From Nitrospirae bacterium MYbin3 (GTDB lineage: Bacteria; Nitrospirota; Thermodesulfovibrionia; Thermodesulfovibrionales; Dissulfurispiraceae): a stretch of 51,457 nucleotides of DNA. The stretch lies in contig PEAD01000022.1 of assembly GCA_002753335.1 (NCBI GenBank), forward strand, positions 1 through 51,457, given 5' to 3'. The position numbers and the translations under genes were made by a program. Each line of letters starts with the position of its first letter. The first letter of the stretch is position 1. Positions 25,128 through 35,573 of the stretch are shown here, one piece after another. Under the pieces are notes generated by a model. The model did no database searches. It saw only the letters and a program-made list of their open reading frames with translations, and was not told the DNA's origin.

Positions 25128-26762
25128 ATGGCCGCAAAACAGATATTGTATAACGAAGCAGCAAGGCAGTCTATGTTCAAAGGCGTATCCGCTCTTACCG
25201 ATGCTGTAAAGGCAACCCTCGGACCAAGGGGCAGAAACGTAATTATCGACAGGAAGTTCGGCGCTCCAAATATAACCAAGGATGGAGTAACCGTTGCAAA
25301 AGAGATAGAGCTCAAAGACCCTTATGAAAATATGGGCGCACAGCTCCTGAGGGAAGTGGCTTCAAAGACTTCCGATATCGCAGGTGACGGAACAACCACA
25401 GCAACTGTGCTCGCATACGCCATCTACAAAGAAGGCATGAAGCATGTTACCGCAGGCGCCAATTCTATAGACCTTAAGAGGGGCATTGACAGGGCTGTTG
25501 AGGTTGTTGTTGAAGAGATTAAGAAAATGTCCAAGACCGTAGCCGACAAGAAGGAGATTGCTCAGGTCGGCACCATATCAGCCAATAACGACCCTTCGAT
25601 CGGCGAGCTTATCGCAGAGGCTATGGATAAAGTGGGCAAAGACGGAGTTATCACTGTTGAAGAGGCAAAGAGCATGGCCACCAACCTGGATGTTGTAGAG
25701 GGCATGCAGTTTGACAGAGGATACGTCTCTCCTTACTTCATCACCGATGCAGACAGAATGGAGTGCATTCTCGACAATCCATTCATCCTTATCCACGACA
25801 AGAAGATATCGAGCATGAAGGACATTCTTCCTGTACTCGAGCAGATAGCTAAGATGGGCAAACCCCTTCTCATAATCTCTGAGGATCTCGAAGGCGAGGC
25901 TCTCGCAACTCTCGTAGTCAACAAGCTGCGCGGAACCTTGCATATCTGCGCTGTCAAGGCTCCTGGCTTTGGAGACAGAAGAAAGGCGATGCTCGAAGAT
26001 ATCGCTATCCTCACCGGCGGTACCGTTATTTCTGAAGATATCGGACTTAAGCTCGAGAATGTAAAGATAAACGATCTCGGCAAGGCAAGAAAGGTTACTG
26101 TTGAGAAAGAAAATACAACAATCGTCGAAGGCGCTGGAGACAACAACAGCATTCAGGGCAGAATCAAGCAGCTTAAGGCCCAGATAGATGAAACCACCTC
26201 GGACTACGACAGGGAAAAGCTTCAGGAAAGGCTCGCAAAGCTTGCCGGCGGAGTAGCTGTAATCCATGTCGGCGCGGCAACAGAGGCCGAGATGAAGGAG
26301 AAGAAGGCAAGAGTTGAAGATGCTCTCCATGCAACAAGAGCGGCTGTTGAAGAAGGTATTGTTCCGGGCGGAGGCGTTGCGCTGCTCAGGTGTATCAAGG
26401 CTATCGACAAGATGAAGTTGGATCACGACCAGCAGCTTGGCGTGTCTATCGTTAAGAAGGCCCTCGAAGAGCCAATTAAGCAGATAATCCAGAATGCCGG
26501 TATAGAGAGCGCCATCATCGTAGAAAAGGTGAAGGGCTCCAAAGACCAGAGCTACGGATATGATGCATATAAGGAAGAGTATGTTGATATGATTCAGGCC
26601 GGAATCATCGACCCGACAAAGGTTACACGTTCTGCTCTGCAGAACGCTTCATCAGTGGCTGGGCTTATGCTCACCACAGAGGTGATGATAACCGAACTGC
26701 CTGAGGAAGATAAGAAGATGCCTCCGATGCCTCACGGCGGCGGCATGGACGGAATGTACTAA
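25128..26762 (+). CDS. groL: Chaperonin GroEL
   Basis: A 544-residue HSP60. The ATP site [11 protein letters not shown] is near residues 86-96, preceded by [17 protein letters not shown] and [21 protein letters not shown]. The intermediate and apical domains follow in the expected order ([32 protein letters not shown]), then [15 protein letters not shown]. The tail is [14 protein letters not shown], a short version of the GGM repeat. It forms the double heptameric folding chamber with GroES. AAAGGAGGAAG precedes the ATG. Only one groESL pair is visible. A large minus-strand ORF within it is a codon-bias shadow. Confidence 0.99.
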   Translation: MAAKQILYNEAARQSMFKGVSALTDAVKATLGPRGRNVIIDRKFGAPNITKDGVTVAKEIELKDPYENMGAQLLREVASKTSDIAGDGTTTATVLAYAIYKEGMKHVTAGANSIDLKRGIDRAVEVVVEEIKKMSKTVADKKEIAQVGTISANNDPSIGELIAEAMDKVGKDGVITVEEAKSMATNLDVVEGMQFDRGYVSPYFITDADRMECILDNPFILIHDKKISSMKDILPVLEQIAKMGKPLLIISEDLEGEALATLVVNKLRGTLHICAVKAPGFGDRRKAMLEDIAILTGGTVISEDIGLKLENVKINDLGKARKVTVEKENTTIVEGAGDNNSIQGRIKQLKAQIDETTSDYDREKLQERLAKLAGGVAVIHVGAATEAEMKEKKARVEDALHATRAAVEEGIVPGGGVALLRCIKAIDKMKLDHDQQLGVSIVKKALEEPIKQIIQNAGIESAIIVEKVKGSKDQSYGYDAYKEEYVDMIQAGIIDPTKVTRSALQNASSVAGLMLTTEVMITELPEEDKKMPPMPHGGGMDGMY

Positions 26763-26789
26763 AAACGGTTCTACCGTTTAAGTCTTTAG

Positions 26790-26826
26790 CGGACGGCAAT
26801 CCAGATGGGTTGCCGTCCGTATTTTT
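26790..26826 (+). terminator. Intrinsic terminator of groESL
   Basis: CGGACGGCAA (26790-26799) pairs with TTGCCGTCCG (26810-26819) around a 10-base loop and is followed by TATTTTT. The stem is GC-rich and the U-run immediate, a textbook rho-independent terminator. The next gene starts about 15 bases after the T-run. Confidence 0.9.
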
Positions 26827-26840
26827 AGGTGTCAAACAAG

Positions 26841-27875
26841 ATGTCCTTTTGGTATTCTAATACTATGCATATCAATCCCAAACTGCTTGCGTTAGGCACA
26901 GGTGCTCTCTTTATTCTTTATGTCCTGATTCAGTTGTTTGTGCCTTCGAACATAGGAAGCACGCAGGTCGAGGTGCAGGTGCCGGAAGGTGCGACTTTTA
27001 AACAGGCTATTAATGTACTCTATGAAAACTCTCTTATCAGGGACAAGAATCTTTTTTTGCTTATCGGCAAGTTCAGCGGACAGGACAGGAGAATACGGGC
27101 CGGCTATTACGCTTTTTGGGGGCATATGAGCCCTATTGATGTTTATAGAAGGCTTTTAAGCGGAAAGATAATAGAGTATGATTTTACGGTAATCGAAGGT
27201 GACAGCCTGCCCGAGATAGGTAAAAAACTTGCTGCGACAAAGATAATGACTTTGGAAAAATTTGAGCGTCTTGCCACAGATAAAAACTTTATGTCTTCGC
27301 TGAAAATAGATGCGCCTAGTCTTGAAGGTTATCTTTATCCGCAGACCTACAAGTTCCCCAAAGGTGCACAGCCCGAATCTGTTGTAAAGCTAATGGTTAA
27401 CAAGCTGCGTGAAGAGTTTGGCGATGACCTTCAAAAGAAGGCTAAAAAAATGGGCTGGACAGAGAACGAGGTATTGACCCTTGCATCAATTATAGAGAGA
27501 GAGGCGGTTACGGAAGGCGAGAGGACGCTTATCTCTGCAGTTTATCACAACAGGATAAAGAAGGGCATGCCTCTTCAGGCGGATCCCACCGCTGTTTACG
27601 GCGTGAAGAGTTACAGAAAAAAGATAACCAGAAACGACCTGAAAAAGAAGACAGAGTATAACACTTATGTCATCAAAGGCCTGCCGCCCGGACCAATAGC
27701 GTCTCCTGGCATAAGATCAATAATAGCTGCGCTTCATCCGGCTGATGTTGGCTATCTGTATTTTGTGGCACAGGGCGATGGCTCGCACTATTTCTCAAAG
27801 ACTATGGCAGAGCATATTTCGGCTACTAAAAAGCTGAGGATGAAACAGGCTGCTGCAAGAAAGGAAGATGGTTAA
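26841..27875 (+). CDS. mltG: Endolytic murein transglycosylase MltG (YceG)
   Basis: A 344-residue inner-membrane enzyme that cleaves nascent peptidoglycan strands and is thought to end glycan elongation. It has one N-terminal helix (LLALGTGALFILYVLIQLFV), a LysM-like part (QVEVQVPEGATFKQAINVLY), and the family blocks EGYLYPQTYKFPKG and LASIIEREAVTEGER. The catalytic glutamate lies in that last block, followed by VYHNRIKKGMPLQADPTAVYG and the final LYFVAQGDGSHYFSKT. I prefer ATG 26841, with AGGTG nine bases upstream; GTG 26829 and ATG 26865 are alternatives. Its stop overlaps the ispG start by one base. Confidence 0.93.
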   Translation: MSFWYSNTMHINPKLLALGTGALFILYVLIQLFVPSNIGSTQVEVQVPEGATFKQAINVLYENSLIRDKNLFLLIGKFSGQDRRIRAGYYAFWGHMSPIDVYRRLLSGKIIEYDFTVIEGDSLPEIGKKLAATKIMTLEKFERLATDKNFMSSLKIDAPSLEGYLYPQTYKFPKGAQPESVVKLMVNKLREEFGDDLQKKAKKMGWTENEVLTLASIIEREAVTEGERTLISAVYHNRIKKGMPLQADPTAVYGVKSYRKKITRNDLKKKTEYNTYVIKGLPPGPIASPGIRSIIAALHPADVGYLYFVAQGDGSHYFSKTMAEHISATKKLRMKQAAARKEDG

Positions 27876-28930
27876 TGATTTCAAGAAAACAAACAAAGCG
27901 TATAAATGTGGGCTCTGTTGCTGTCGGCGACGGAAGTCCTGTATTGGTGCAGACCATGACCAAGACCGATACGAGAGATGTTGCGGCAACGTCAGCGCAA
28001 ATCAACGCGCTGGCAGAAGCTGGCTGCGAGATTATAAGGCTTGCTGTTCCTGACATGGATGCCGCAGTTGCACTCGGTGCAATAAAGAAAAACTCTGCTG
28101 TTCCTATGATTGCGGATATTCATTTTGACTGGCGGCTTGCGCTTGAAGCTATAAAGCAGGGCGTGGATGGGTTACGTCTGAATCCGGGAAACATAGGCGC
28201 TGAATGGAAGGTAAAGGAAGTGGTTACCGCTGCAAAAGAACGGAGCTTGCCGATAAGAGTAGGCGTAAACGCAGGCTCTCTTGATAAAGGGTTGCTCGAA
28301 AAATACGGCCATCCCACGCCCGAAGCCCTTGTGGAGAGCGCAGAACAGCATATAAAAATTCTCGAAGACATGGATTTTTTCGACATCAAGGTATCTCTTA
28401 AGGCATCGAATGTTATGAGGACGGTCGAGGCATACAGGCTTTTCTCGCAAAAACATTATTATCCTCTGCACATAGGCATTTCTGAAGCTGGGCCTTCATT
28501 CAGCGGAACGATAAAAAGTTCGGTTGGGTTGGGAATACTGCTTGCAGAGGGCATCGGCGATACCATGCGCGTCTCTCTTACTGCAGAGCCTGAGGAAGAG
28601 ATTCGTGTTGCGTATGAAATTTTGAAAGCTCTCGGCATAAGAAGAAGAGGGGCTGAGATAATCTCCTGCCCCACCTGCGGAAGGTGCCAGATTGACCTGA
28701 AGCCGCTTGCACAAAGGGTTTCTGATGCGATTAAAGATATCAAAGCTCCCATAAGCGTTGCTGTTATGGGCTGCGTAGTGAACGGCCCGGGCGAGGCGCG
28801 TGAAGCCGACTTTGGCATTGCAGGGGGCAAAGGCATGGGACTTGTGTTCAAGAAAGGCGAAGTCGTCAAGACGGTCAAAGAGGATGAATTGATGAATGCG
28901 CTGATGGAGATGATAAAAGAAGCTGAATGA
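27875..28930 (+). CDS. ispG: 4-hydroxy-3-methylbut-2-enyl diphosphate synthase (flavodoxin type)
   Basis: A 351-residue GcpE/IspG, the enzyme that turns MEcPP into HMBPP in the non-mevalonate isoprenoid pathway. The N-terminal TIM barrel contains VNVGSVAVGDGSPVLVQTMT, GLRLNPGNIG and the DIKVSLKAS block. The C-terminal part has the iron-sulfur cysteines of ISCPTCGRCQIDL, the later cysteine in MGCVVNGPGEA, and the adjacent conserved glutamate. The length equals the common bacterial form without the large plant-type insert. It is packed between mltG (1-base overlap) and a methyltransferase gene (4-base overlap), hence probably one operon. Confidence 0.97.
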   Translation: MISRKQTKRINVGSVAVGDGSPVLVQTMTKTDTRDVAATSAQINALAEAGCEIIRLAVPDMDAAVALGAIKKNSAVPMIADIHFDWRLALEAIKQGVDGLRLNPGNIGAEWKVKEVVTAAKERSLPIRVGVNAGSLDKGLLEKYGHPTPEALVESAEQHIKILEDMDFFDIKVSLKASNVMRTVEAYRLFSQKHYYPLHIGISEAGPSFSGTIKSSVGLGILLAEGIGDTMRVSLTAEPEEEIRVAYEILKALGIRRRGAEIISCPTCGRCQIDLKPLAQRVSDAIKDIKAPISVAVMGCVVNGPGEAREADFGIAGGKGMGLVFKKGEVVKTVKEDELMNALMEMIKEAE

Positions 28931-29649
28931 TCTCGCATGATTTTCTCAGGGACATAAAGATAGTCCAGAACGAAAACGGCTACCGTTTTTCGGTTGATGC
29001 CATCCTGCTTGCATCATTTGTCAATATTCCCCGCGCAAAGATGGTTGCGGATTTGGGCGCGGGGTCGGGTGTGATAGGTCTTCTGCTCGCCCGCGAATAT
29101 CCCGAAGCAAATATTTCGCTTGTTGAGCTGCAGGATACGCTTGCGGAAAGGGCTGAGGGGAACATTCTTCTTAACGAACTTCAGCACAGAGTCCAAACTG
29201 TAAGGGCGGATATAAATGAGATATCGTCCGTCGCATCACCGCTGCCACATAACTCGTTCGATATAGTTGTTTCAAATCCGCCGTTCAGAAGACCCAAAAC
29301 CGGCCTGATAAGCCCGGAGGATGAGAAGGCTGTTGCCAGGCATGAGATAAAGCTTGAGCTAAAAGACCTGCTTCAAGCTGCATCTTTACTTCTTAAACAT
29401 CACGGAAGGTTTTTCATGATCCATCTGCCCGAAAGGCTTATAGAGATATTGAGGCTTATGGAGCGGCATGCGCTTGAACCCAAGCGCGTTAGGACGGTGC
29501 ATTCATTTATCCGTTCAGAGGCGAAGATGGTTTTGATAGAGGCTGTCAAGGGCGGAAAGACCGGATTGAAAATCGAGCCGTCTCTTGTCATTTACAAAGA
29601 AGACGGAAGCTATACCGATGATATGAAGGAGATTTACAGGATTGGTTGA
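28927..29649 (+). CDS. TrmN6/YfiC-like adenine-N6 methyltransferase
   Basis: A 240-residue class I SAM methyltransferase. It has an N-terminal FRFSVDAILLASF-like segment (YRFSVDAILLASFV), motif I VADLGAGSGVIGLLLA, motif II with the acidic residue of SLVELQ, and the N6-adenine type catalytic motif SNPPF near residue 118. The sequence order matches the tRNA1(Val) A37-N6 methyltransferase family. That family is mixed, so the exact RNA target is an inference. It overlaps ispG by four bases (ATGA). Confidence 0.85.
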   Translation: MISHDFLRDIKIVQNENGYRFSVDAILLASFVNIPRAKMVADLGAGSGVIGLLLAREYPEANISLVELQDTLAERAEGNILLNELQHRVQTVRADINEISSVASPLPHNSFDIVVSNPPFRRPKTGLISPEDEKAVARHEIKLELKDLLQAASLLLKHHGRFFMIHLPERLIEILRLMERHALEPKRVRTVHSFIRSEAKMVLIEAVKGGKTGLKIEPSLVIYKEDGSYTDDMKEIYRIG

Positions 29650-29680
29650 CTTTAAGCTATCCATCGATTAACTTAAACCT

Positions 29681-30661
29681 ATGCCTGCATATATATCAAA
29701 ACGACTGATTTTAATGCTTCCTCTGATATTCGGCATTACGCTGATTACATTTACGGTGATTCATCTTGCGCCCGGCGGACCTGTTGAAGTCGAGACCGAG
29801 ATGTCGCTGAAAACTTCTGCGCAGGCGAGGGACAATCTGAAGAAACTTTACGGCCTAGACAAACCTCTGCACATTCAGTATTTTGAGTGGATCAAAAGGT
29901 TTGTGATGCTAGATTTCGGCAAATCATTTGTTGACAACAAAAAAGTGGTTGACAAGATATTCGAACGGATTCCTATAACTCTTGCAATAAACCTGCTGTC
30001 GCTTTTTTTGATTATGGCGATAGCTATTCCTGTGGGCGTAGTCTCTGCCACAAGACAGTATTCACTTTTTGATAAACTGACGACGGTATTTGTTTTTCTA
30101 GGCTTCTCCACGCCAACCTTCTGGCTTGCGCTGATACTGATGATAATATTCGGCGTAAGCCTTGGAATGCTCCCTATTTCGGGCATACAGAGTATTGATG
30201 TAGCAGGCATGAATTTTTTTGAAAGGCTTGTTGACTGGATAAAACATTTAATTCTTCCTGTCGGCCTAAGCGCATTCGGGGGTATAGCCGGAATGAGCAG
30301 GTACAGCCGTTCGAGCATGCTGGAGGTGATAAGGCAGGACTATATCAGAACCGCGCGGGCCAAGGGGTTGAAGGAGTCGGATGTGATAATCACCCATGCC
30401 CTCCGCAATGCCTTGATGCCTGTAGTTACGATACTCGGTCTTTCTGTTCCGGGACTGATAGGCGGCAGCGTGATATTTGAGACTATATTCGCAATCCCCG
30501 GAATGGGCCAGCTTTTCTACGCCTCAACCATGTCACGAGACTATCCTACGATAATGGGCATACTGGTTATCGGCGCGGTTTTAACGCTTGTCGGCAATCT
30601 CATCGCAGATATTTCTTATGCGTTGGTTGACCCGAGAATACGGGTGAGCGGTAGAAAATAA
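29681..30661 (+). CDS. Dipeptide/oligopeptide ABC transporter permease, DppB/OppB type
   Basis: A 326-residue inner-membrane permease with six helices. The family start is [20 protein letters not shown] with HLAPGGPVE, then [19 protein letters not shown]. The ATPase-docking EAA loop lies at [21 protein letters not shown], and the close is [14 protein letters not shown]. It pairs with an OppC-type partner to import peptides, nickel or similar solutes. The partner is found at 31832, but two unrelated genes stand between them. No binding protein or ATPase genes of this system are in the window. Confidence 0.93.
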   Translation: MPAYISKRLILMLPLIFGITLITFTVIHLAPGGPVEVETEMSLKTSAQARDNLKKLYGLDKPLHIQYFEWIKRFVMLDFGKSFVDNKKVVDKIFERIPITLAINLLSLFLIMAIAIPVGVVSATRQYSLFDKLTTVFVFLGFSTPTFWLALILMIIFGVSLGMLPISGIQSIDVAGMNFFERLVDWIKHLILPVGLSAFGGIAGMSRYSRSSMLEVIRQDYIRTARAKGLKESDVIITHALRNALMPVVTILGLSVPGLIGGSVIFETIFAIPGMGQLFYASTMSRDYPTIMGILVIGAVLTLVGNLIADISYALVDPRIRVSGRK

Positions 30662-30665
30662 TCTT

Positions 30666-31082
30666 ATGAAATCATACCGCAAAGAGCTTTGGTTTAATGT
30701 TCCTGCGAGAAGAGAATTTATAAATATCACCCCTCAGGTGGAAGAATGCCTGAAAGAGAGCGGCATAAGAGAAGGGCTTGTGCTCGTAAACGCCATGCAT
30801 ATAACGGCTTCGGTATTTATCAACGATGATGAGTCGGGGCTGCATCATGACTTTGATGTTTGGCTGGAAAAACTTGCGCCGCATGAGCCTGTTTCTGGCT
30901 ATCGTCATAACGTCGGCGAAGACAATGCGGACGCACATCTTAAGCGGCAGGTTATGGGCAGGGAAGTTGTTGTTGCAGTGACCGAGGGCAAGCTCGACTT
31001 TGGTAGATGGGAGCAGATATTTTACGGCGAGTTCGACGGCAGGCGAAAAAAACGGGCTCTGGTGAAAATCATAGGAGAATGA
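30666..31082 (+). CDS. YjbQ family protein (UPF0047)
   Basis: A 138-residue protein of the small YjbQ/UPF0047 fold. The signature blocks are all present: [48 protein letters not shown] and then [20 protein letters not shown]. Some members show thiamin-phosphate synthase activity in vitro; the physiological role remains unsettled. It starts five bases after oppB stops and its own stop overlaps the sugar-transferase start (ATGA). Confidence 0.92.
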   Translation: MKSYRKELWFNVPARREFINITPQVEECLKESGIREGLVLVNAMHITASVFINDDESGLHHDFDVWLEKLAPHEPVSGYRHNVGEDNADAHLKRQVMGREVVVAVTEGKLDFGRWEQIFYGEFDGRRKKRALVKIIGE

Positions 31083-31798
31083 ACACAGCAGTTTCAATGA
31101 TATCTTCTTTTGGCATAAATCAGAATGCAAACAAAGCGGAACAGGATGATAAAAAATACTGTAATTTTCCGGTGCAGTTTAGAGCTAAACCATATAGTCT
31201 AAAGCGTTTATTTGATATAGTATTTTCAACCTTTTTGCTTGTTTTGACTTTTCCTATTGTACTTGCTGTTGCTATCTCAATAAAATTGTGCGACAGTGGG
31301 CCGGTTTTTTTTGTTCAGCCTCGAGTAGGGTATGGTGGAAGAGCGTTTAATATTATTAAATTTCGCACAATGGTTGAAAATGCAGAGGCACTGAAAAAAT
31401 ATTTGATAGATAAGAGCGATGTTAAAGGGGCATTTAAAATGAAAAATGACCCACGTGTAACGAGGATAGGATTTTTTTTAAGAAAGACTAAACTGGATGA
31501 ACTGCCCCAGTTTATAAATGTACTGTTTGGAGACATGTCTATGGTTGGCCCACGGCCTACGAGTTTAGAGGAAGTTATACGCGCATACGGAGAAGATGCC
31601 TGTCAGAAATTCATTTCCGGGATTAAGCCCGGAATTACAGGTCCTGTTCAGATTCATGAGGCTTTTTACGGCAAGATGGATTTGGATGAACAGTTGCAGT
31701 TGGATTTTAATTACATACGCAACAATAATTTTTTTGTAGATTTGAAGCTTGTGTTGTTAACTCTTGTTGCCATATTTGCTGGATATAAAAATGTTTGA
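31079..31798 (+). CDS. Undecaprenyl-phosphate sugar phosphotransferase (WbaP/WcaJ-type catalytic domain)
   Basis: A 239-residue monotopic phosphoglycosyl transferase that loads the first sugar phosphate onto undecaprenyl phosphate. It has the re-entrant hydrophobic start [20 protein letters not shown], the [17 protein letters not shown] block, [26 protein letters not shown] and then MSMVGPRP. The final part is [10 protein letters not shown] onward. It lacks the N-terminal multi-helix domain of WbaP. An earlier in-frame start at 31007 lies in yjbQ and is unlikely. AGGAG sits only one base before ATG 31079, so ATG 31097 is possible too. It is visibly more AT-rich than its neighbours and separates yjbQ from oppC. 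Confidence 0.9.
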   Translation: MNTAVSMISSFGINQNANKAEQDDKKYCNFPVQFRAKPYSLKRLFDIVFSTFLLVLTFPIVLAVAISIKLCDSGPVFFVQPRVGYGGRAFNIIKFRTMVENAEALKKYLIDKSDVKGAFKMKNDPRVTRIGFFLRKTKLDELPQFINVLFGDMSMVGPRPTSLEEVIRAYGEDACQKFISGIKPGITGPVQIHEAFYGKMDLDEQLQLDFNYIRNNNFFVDLKLVLLTLVAIFAGYKNV

Positions 31799-31831
31799 TA
31801 ATAGGAGTTGTATTGGAAGAATGGTAAGAAA

Positions 31832-32674
31832 ATGTTTTACGTAATCTGGAACAGATTTAAGAAGAACCCTCTTTCGGTTGCAGGGCTGGCGGTAATAGCC
31901 TCGCTTACCCTGGCTGCCATTGCCGCGCCGCTTATTTCGCCGCATTCACCGACCGCTATAGATGTTTACAATGTGCTTTCGCCGCCCGATTTTTCTCATC
32001 CCTTTGGAACTGACGAACTCGGCAGGGATGTTTTTTCTAGGATGCTCTGGGGAAGCAGGGCATCGCTTAAAGTCGGGTTTATAGCTGTCGGCATAGCTAT
32101 ATCAATAGGCTTATTTATAGGCGCGGTGGCAGGGTTTTACGGCGGCAGGGTTGATGCGGTTCTGATGCGGTTTGTTGATATAATGTTGGCCTTTCCTACG
32201 TTCTTTTTGATTTTGGCTGTGATAGCGGTTGTGGAGCCGAGTATATCCACTATCATGATCGTGATAGGCTTGACAGGCTGGATGGATGTGGCGCGGCTTG
32301 TGAGGGCCGAATTTCTTACGCTTAAAGAGCGCGATTTTGTATCTGCGGCACGGGCTTTGGGTGCAGTGGATTCACGGCTAATAATGCGCCATATAATACC
32401 TAATGCACTCTCACCGGTGTTTGTGGCTGCCACCTTCGGCATAGCCGGAGCTATACTTACCGAATCCGGCCTTTCATTTCTGGGGCTCGGAGTTCAGCCC
32501 CCTGATCCGAGTTGGGGCAATATGCTTACTTCGGGGAAAGACAATATAACTGTTGCGTGGTGGTTGTCGCTTTTTCCGGGGCTCGCGATACTGACTACTG
32601 TTTTAAGCTATAACCTTGTGGGAGAAGGTTTGAGGGATGCCCTTGATCCGAGGCTATGGATGGGCGATGAATGA
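31832..32674 (+). CDS. Dipeptide/oligopeptide ABC transporter permease, DppC/OppC type
   Basis: A 280-residue permease beginning FYVIWNRFKKNPLSVAGLAV. The family mark HPFGTDELGRDVFSRMLWGSR follows, then the EAA-type loop (FVSAARALGAVDSRLIMRHI) and the close GEGLRDALDPRLW. It would form the heterodimeric channel with the OppB-type protein at 29681. I choose ATG 31832 over TTG 31808, whose AGGAG directly abuts it. Its stop overlaps glnE by four bases. Confidence 0.93.
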   Translation: MFYVIWNRFKKNPLSVAGLAVIASLTLAAIAAPLISPHSPTAIDVYNVLSPPDFSHPFGTDELGRDVFSRMLWGSRASLKVGFIAVGIAISIGLFIGAVAGFYGGRVDAVLMRFVDIMLAFPTFFLILAVIAVVEPSISTIMIVIGLTGWMDVARLVRAEFLTLKERDFVSAARALGAVDSRLIMRHIIPNALSPVFVAATFGIAGAILTESGLSFLGLGVQPPDPSWGNMLTSGKDNITVAWWLSLFPGLAILTTVLSYNLVGEGLRDALDPRLWMGDE

Positions 32675-35463
32675 GACCAATCCCTTCTGTTCCTGATCAG
32701 GACAGGGCTAAAAACAATATAGAGGCTTTTCTTTCGGAGTATCCGAACTATTCGGATACTGTTAACGAGCATATCGAGAAGATTGCGCTTTTATTTTCGA
32801 ACAGCCAGTTTCTTTCTAATCATAGCCTTATCTATCCTGAAGACCTTATCTATTCATTGAACTGTTTTAGAAATCAACTGACCTCTCAAACACTGCAAAA
32901 TGAGCTAAGAGATTCTTTGGGCAGATGCTCTTCGGTTAAGGATGGCATGAAGGTTGTCCGTCTATTCAGAAAAAAACATATGCTGTCGCTTACGCTTAAA
33001 GATTTATTAAAGGCTAGCGATATGCAGGAAGTTATGATAGAGATGAGCCTGCTTGCTGATGTTGTAATATCGGAATCTCTGAAATTTGTGGAGCCGTTTC
33101 TGGCTGAACGCTATGGCGCTCCTGATAAGCACTCATTTGCAGCTCTCTCCCTCGGCAAGCTGGGGGCAGAGGAGCTGAACTACAGCTCTGATGTGGATCT
33201 GATTTTTGTTTATGCGGAAGATTGCGATACCTCAGGGGTTTCTAAAATTCAGGGTGTGACTATAAACAAGATTACCGCTTCGGAATACTATGCAAAGCTT
33301 ATAGAAGAGTTGTCTCGCTTTCTTTCGCTGAATACAGAAGACGGTTTTGCCTACAGGGTGGATTTAAGGCTGAGACCTCAGGGACAAAAAGGCAATCTTG
33401 CTATGGCATTGTCGGGCTATGAAGAGTACTACGAATCGTGGGGCCAACTTTGGGAGCGGGCTATGCTGCTTAGAACAAGGCCTTTGGCAGGGGATATGGA
33501 GCTCGGCGAGCGGTTTTGCGATATGATAAAACCTTTTGTGTATAGGAAATACCTTGATCTCGATACTATAGAAGAAATACGGAAAATGAAGTCTCAGGTG
33601 GAGCATATAAAGTCCGGCACTTTGAGCATGGATATTAAGAGGGGATATGGCGGCATAAGGGAGATAGAATTTTTTATCCAGATATTCCAGCTTATTTATG
33701 GCGGCAAGGAGCCGCATATCCGCGAAAGAAGCACCATCAAGGGTTTGCACAAACTGCTTCAGAAAAGGTTAATTGGACATGAGGATTTTCAGCATCTTTC
33801 GGACAACTATATTTTTCTCAGGACATTAGAGCACAGGCTTCAACAGATGAACGATCTGCAGACGCATTCGCTTCCTGCCGGCGAGCATGAGCTTAATATT
33901 CTTGCTTTAAAACTCGGTTTTTTGGACAGGGAATCGTTCGTGAATGCCCTATCAGCAAGGCGCAGCAGAGTTAGGGAAATTTACGATTCTCTGCTGGAAA
34001 CAAAAAGTGAAGAGGCACACAACCCCGTCTCTATTTTGAGCAGGGTGTTCTGGGATATTGAAAGCCCGGTCGAAAACCTTCTTACGGACGAACTGAGAAA
34101 AAGTAGAGTTTTAAATTTGCAGAAGTCTATTCACTGTCTCGTAAAAATCCGGAACAATATAAGCTCTTTTCAGACAATAAAGGGGCGCAGACTTTTGGAA
34201 AGCCTTGTTCCGCAATTTGTGGATGATGCAGTAGTAAGTGAAAATGCGGATATTGTGCTTTCCCAGCTTGTGGATTTTTCATCGGTTCTGGCCACCAAAG
34301 AGTCGTATCTTGAGGTGCTGTCGCAGAGGCCCGGAATAGTTTCAACATTGAACTTTGTGTTTGCCCACAGCGGGTATCTTTCCAGAATAATCATGCAGAG
34401 CCCTGAATATCTTGAGTCGCTTGTCGGTCATGAAATAAAGATCAAGTTGTTTGGAGAATTGAAAAGCGAGCTCGTATCTCTTATAGAAAAGCAGGGCATG
34501 ACCAACGCAATAAGATTTCTGAGAAGAACAGAAGAGGTGAGGCTCGGACTGCTGTATTTGAACAACAGCATCGGTGTGCATGAACTGTTGAGTTCTTTGA
34601 GCCGCACGGCCGAGGCAATATTCTCGGAGCTTGTCGCAGTATTGTCACCGGATATTGCTGTAATCGCATTCGGTAAATTCGGGGGGCGGGAGCTTACTTT
34701 TAATTCGGATCTTGACATTATATTTGCCTCTGACTCTGATTCTTCTGTGGAGCAGATTAAGTCTGCTGAACGGCTGATAAAGGTTTTTACATCTTACACA
34801 AAAGACGGTGTGGCTTATCAGGTTGATACAAGGCTTAGGCCTGAGGGCAGCAAGGGGCCTCTTGTTTCCTCTATGGAAGGATTAAGGAAGTACTATCTTA
34901 ATAATGCACATGCATGGGAAGTGCAGGCGCTTCTTAAAGCGAGGCCTGTTGCGGGCAACAAAGGGCAATCTGCTACGGGACGGCTTTTTTCGGAACTGAG
35001 GAGGGATATTCTTATCCGCAGAGGCAGTGAATATAAAATTGAGGATTTGCATCGCATGCGTGAGAGGATCGAGAATGAGCTTGCGGATTCATCTAAGGGA
35101 TTCGATCTTAAGCTGGGGCAGGGAGGGTTGGAGGAGCTTGAGTTTGGAGTGCAGTACATTCAATTGAAACACTGCGCCGAGCATCCTGAACTGCTTGCGC
35201 ATGGAACGGTGAATGCGCTTAGAAGACTCGAAAAGTTCAATGTGTTGGGAAGCGCCGACACAAAGGCGCTTTGCGATATTTATCTGTTTTACAGAACGGT
35301 GCAGTCGCTTATGAGGCTTCAGGAGGAGTCAATCTTAAGGCCCGGAAGCCCTTCTTTTAAAGGCATAGCTAGATTTATAGGGATGAAAGATGAAGAGATC
35401 CTTGCTGAGAAGATAGAGCAAAACAGAACAAAGATTTCTAATTTCTGGAGTTCTCTAGATTGA
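32671..35463 (+). CDS. glnE: Bifunctional glutamine synthetase adenylyltransferase/deadenylase
   Basis: A 930-residue GlnE, close to the usual 945 residues. It carries two nucleotidyltransferase domains in tandem. The first has LGKLGAEELNYSSDVDLIFV near residue 168 (deadenylylating half in the family); the second has FGKFGGRELTFNSDLDIIFA near 673 (adenylylating half). Each is followed by its LRPQG or LRPEGSKG block and a helical domain (RARPVAG-like). The enzyme tunes glutamine synthetase activity in response to PII protein. GlnA, GlnB and GlnD are not in the window. It ends the run that starts at mltG. Confidence 0.96.
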   Translation: MRPIPSVPDQDRAKNNIEAFLSEYPNYSDTVNEHIEKIALLFSNSQFLSNHSLIYPEDLIYSLNCFRNQLTSQTLQNELRDSLGRCSSVKDGMKVVRLFRKKHMLSLTLKDLLKASDMQEVMIEMSLLADVVISESLKFVEPFLAERYGAPDKHSFAALSLGKLGAEELNYSSDVDLIFVYAEDCDTSGVSKIQGVTINKITASEYYAKLIEELSRFLSLNTEDGFAYRVDLRLRPQGQKGNLAMALSGYEEYYESWGQLWERAMLLRTRPLAGDMELGERFCDMIKPFVYRKYLDLDTIEEIRKMKSQVEHIKSGTLSMDIKRGYGGIREIEFFIQIFQLIYGGKEPHIRERSTIKGLHKLLQKRLIGHEDFQHLSDNYIFLRTLEHRLQQMNDLQTHSLPAGEHELNILALKLGFLDRESFVNALSARRSRVREIYDSLLETKSEEAHNPVSILSRVFWDIESPVENLLTDELRKSRVLNLQKSIHCLVKIRNNISSFQTIKGRRLLESLVPQFVDDAVVSENADIVLSQLVDFSSVLATKESYLEVLSQRPGIVSTLNFVFAHSGYLSRIIMQSPEYLESLVGHEIKIKLFGELKSELVSLIEKQGMTNAIRFLRRTEEVRLGLLYLNNSIGVHELLSSLSRTAEAIFSELVAVLSPDIAVIAFGKFGGRELTFNSDLDIIFASDSDSSVEQIKSAERLIKVFTSYTKDGVAYQVDTRLRPEGSKGPLVSSMEGLRKYYLNNAHAWEVQALLKARPVAGNKGQSATGRLFSELRRDILIRRGSEYKIEDLHRMRERIENELADSSKGFDLKLGQGGLEELEFGVQYIQLKHCAEHPELLAHGTVNALRRLEKFNVLGSADTKALCDIYLFYRTVQSLMRLQEESILRPGSPSFKGIARFIGMKDEEILAEKIEQNRTKISNFWSSLD

Positions 35464-35468
35464 TAGAA

Positions 35469-35477
35469 TGTTATACT
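35469..35477 (+). promoter_or_regulatory. Possible extended -10 promoter for the second glycan cluster
   Basis: TG-T-TATACT matches an extended -10 element and stands just after the glnE stop, about 95 bases before the flippase start. The corresponding -35 region is poor, so support is limited to the -10 and its position. Confidence 0.3.
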
Positions 35478-35573
35478 TAAATACAAATGTTTAGTTAGGT
35501 GTAAGTGAGCAGGCGGAGTAGTACTCTTGCATACCATGAAAACACACTCATAAATTATACAAATAATTCAGAT

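Noticed and set aside
25578..26426. 282-codon minus-strand ORF
   Set aside because: It lies wholly inside groEL and its residues are poor in any motif. It is a shadow of strong codon bias on the coding strand.
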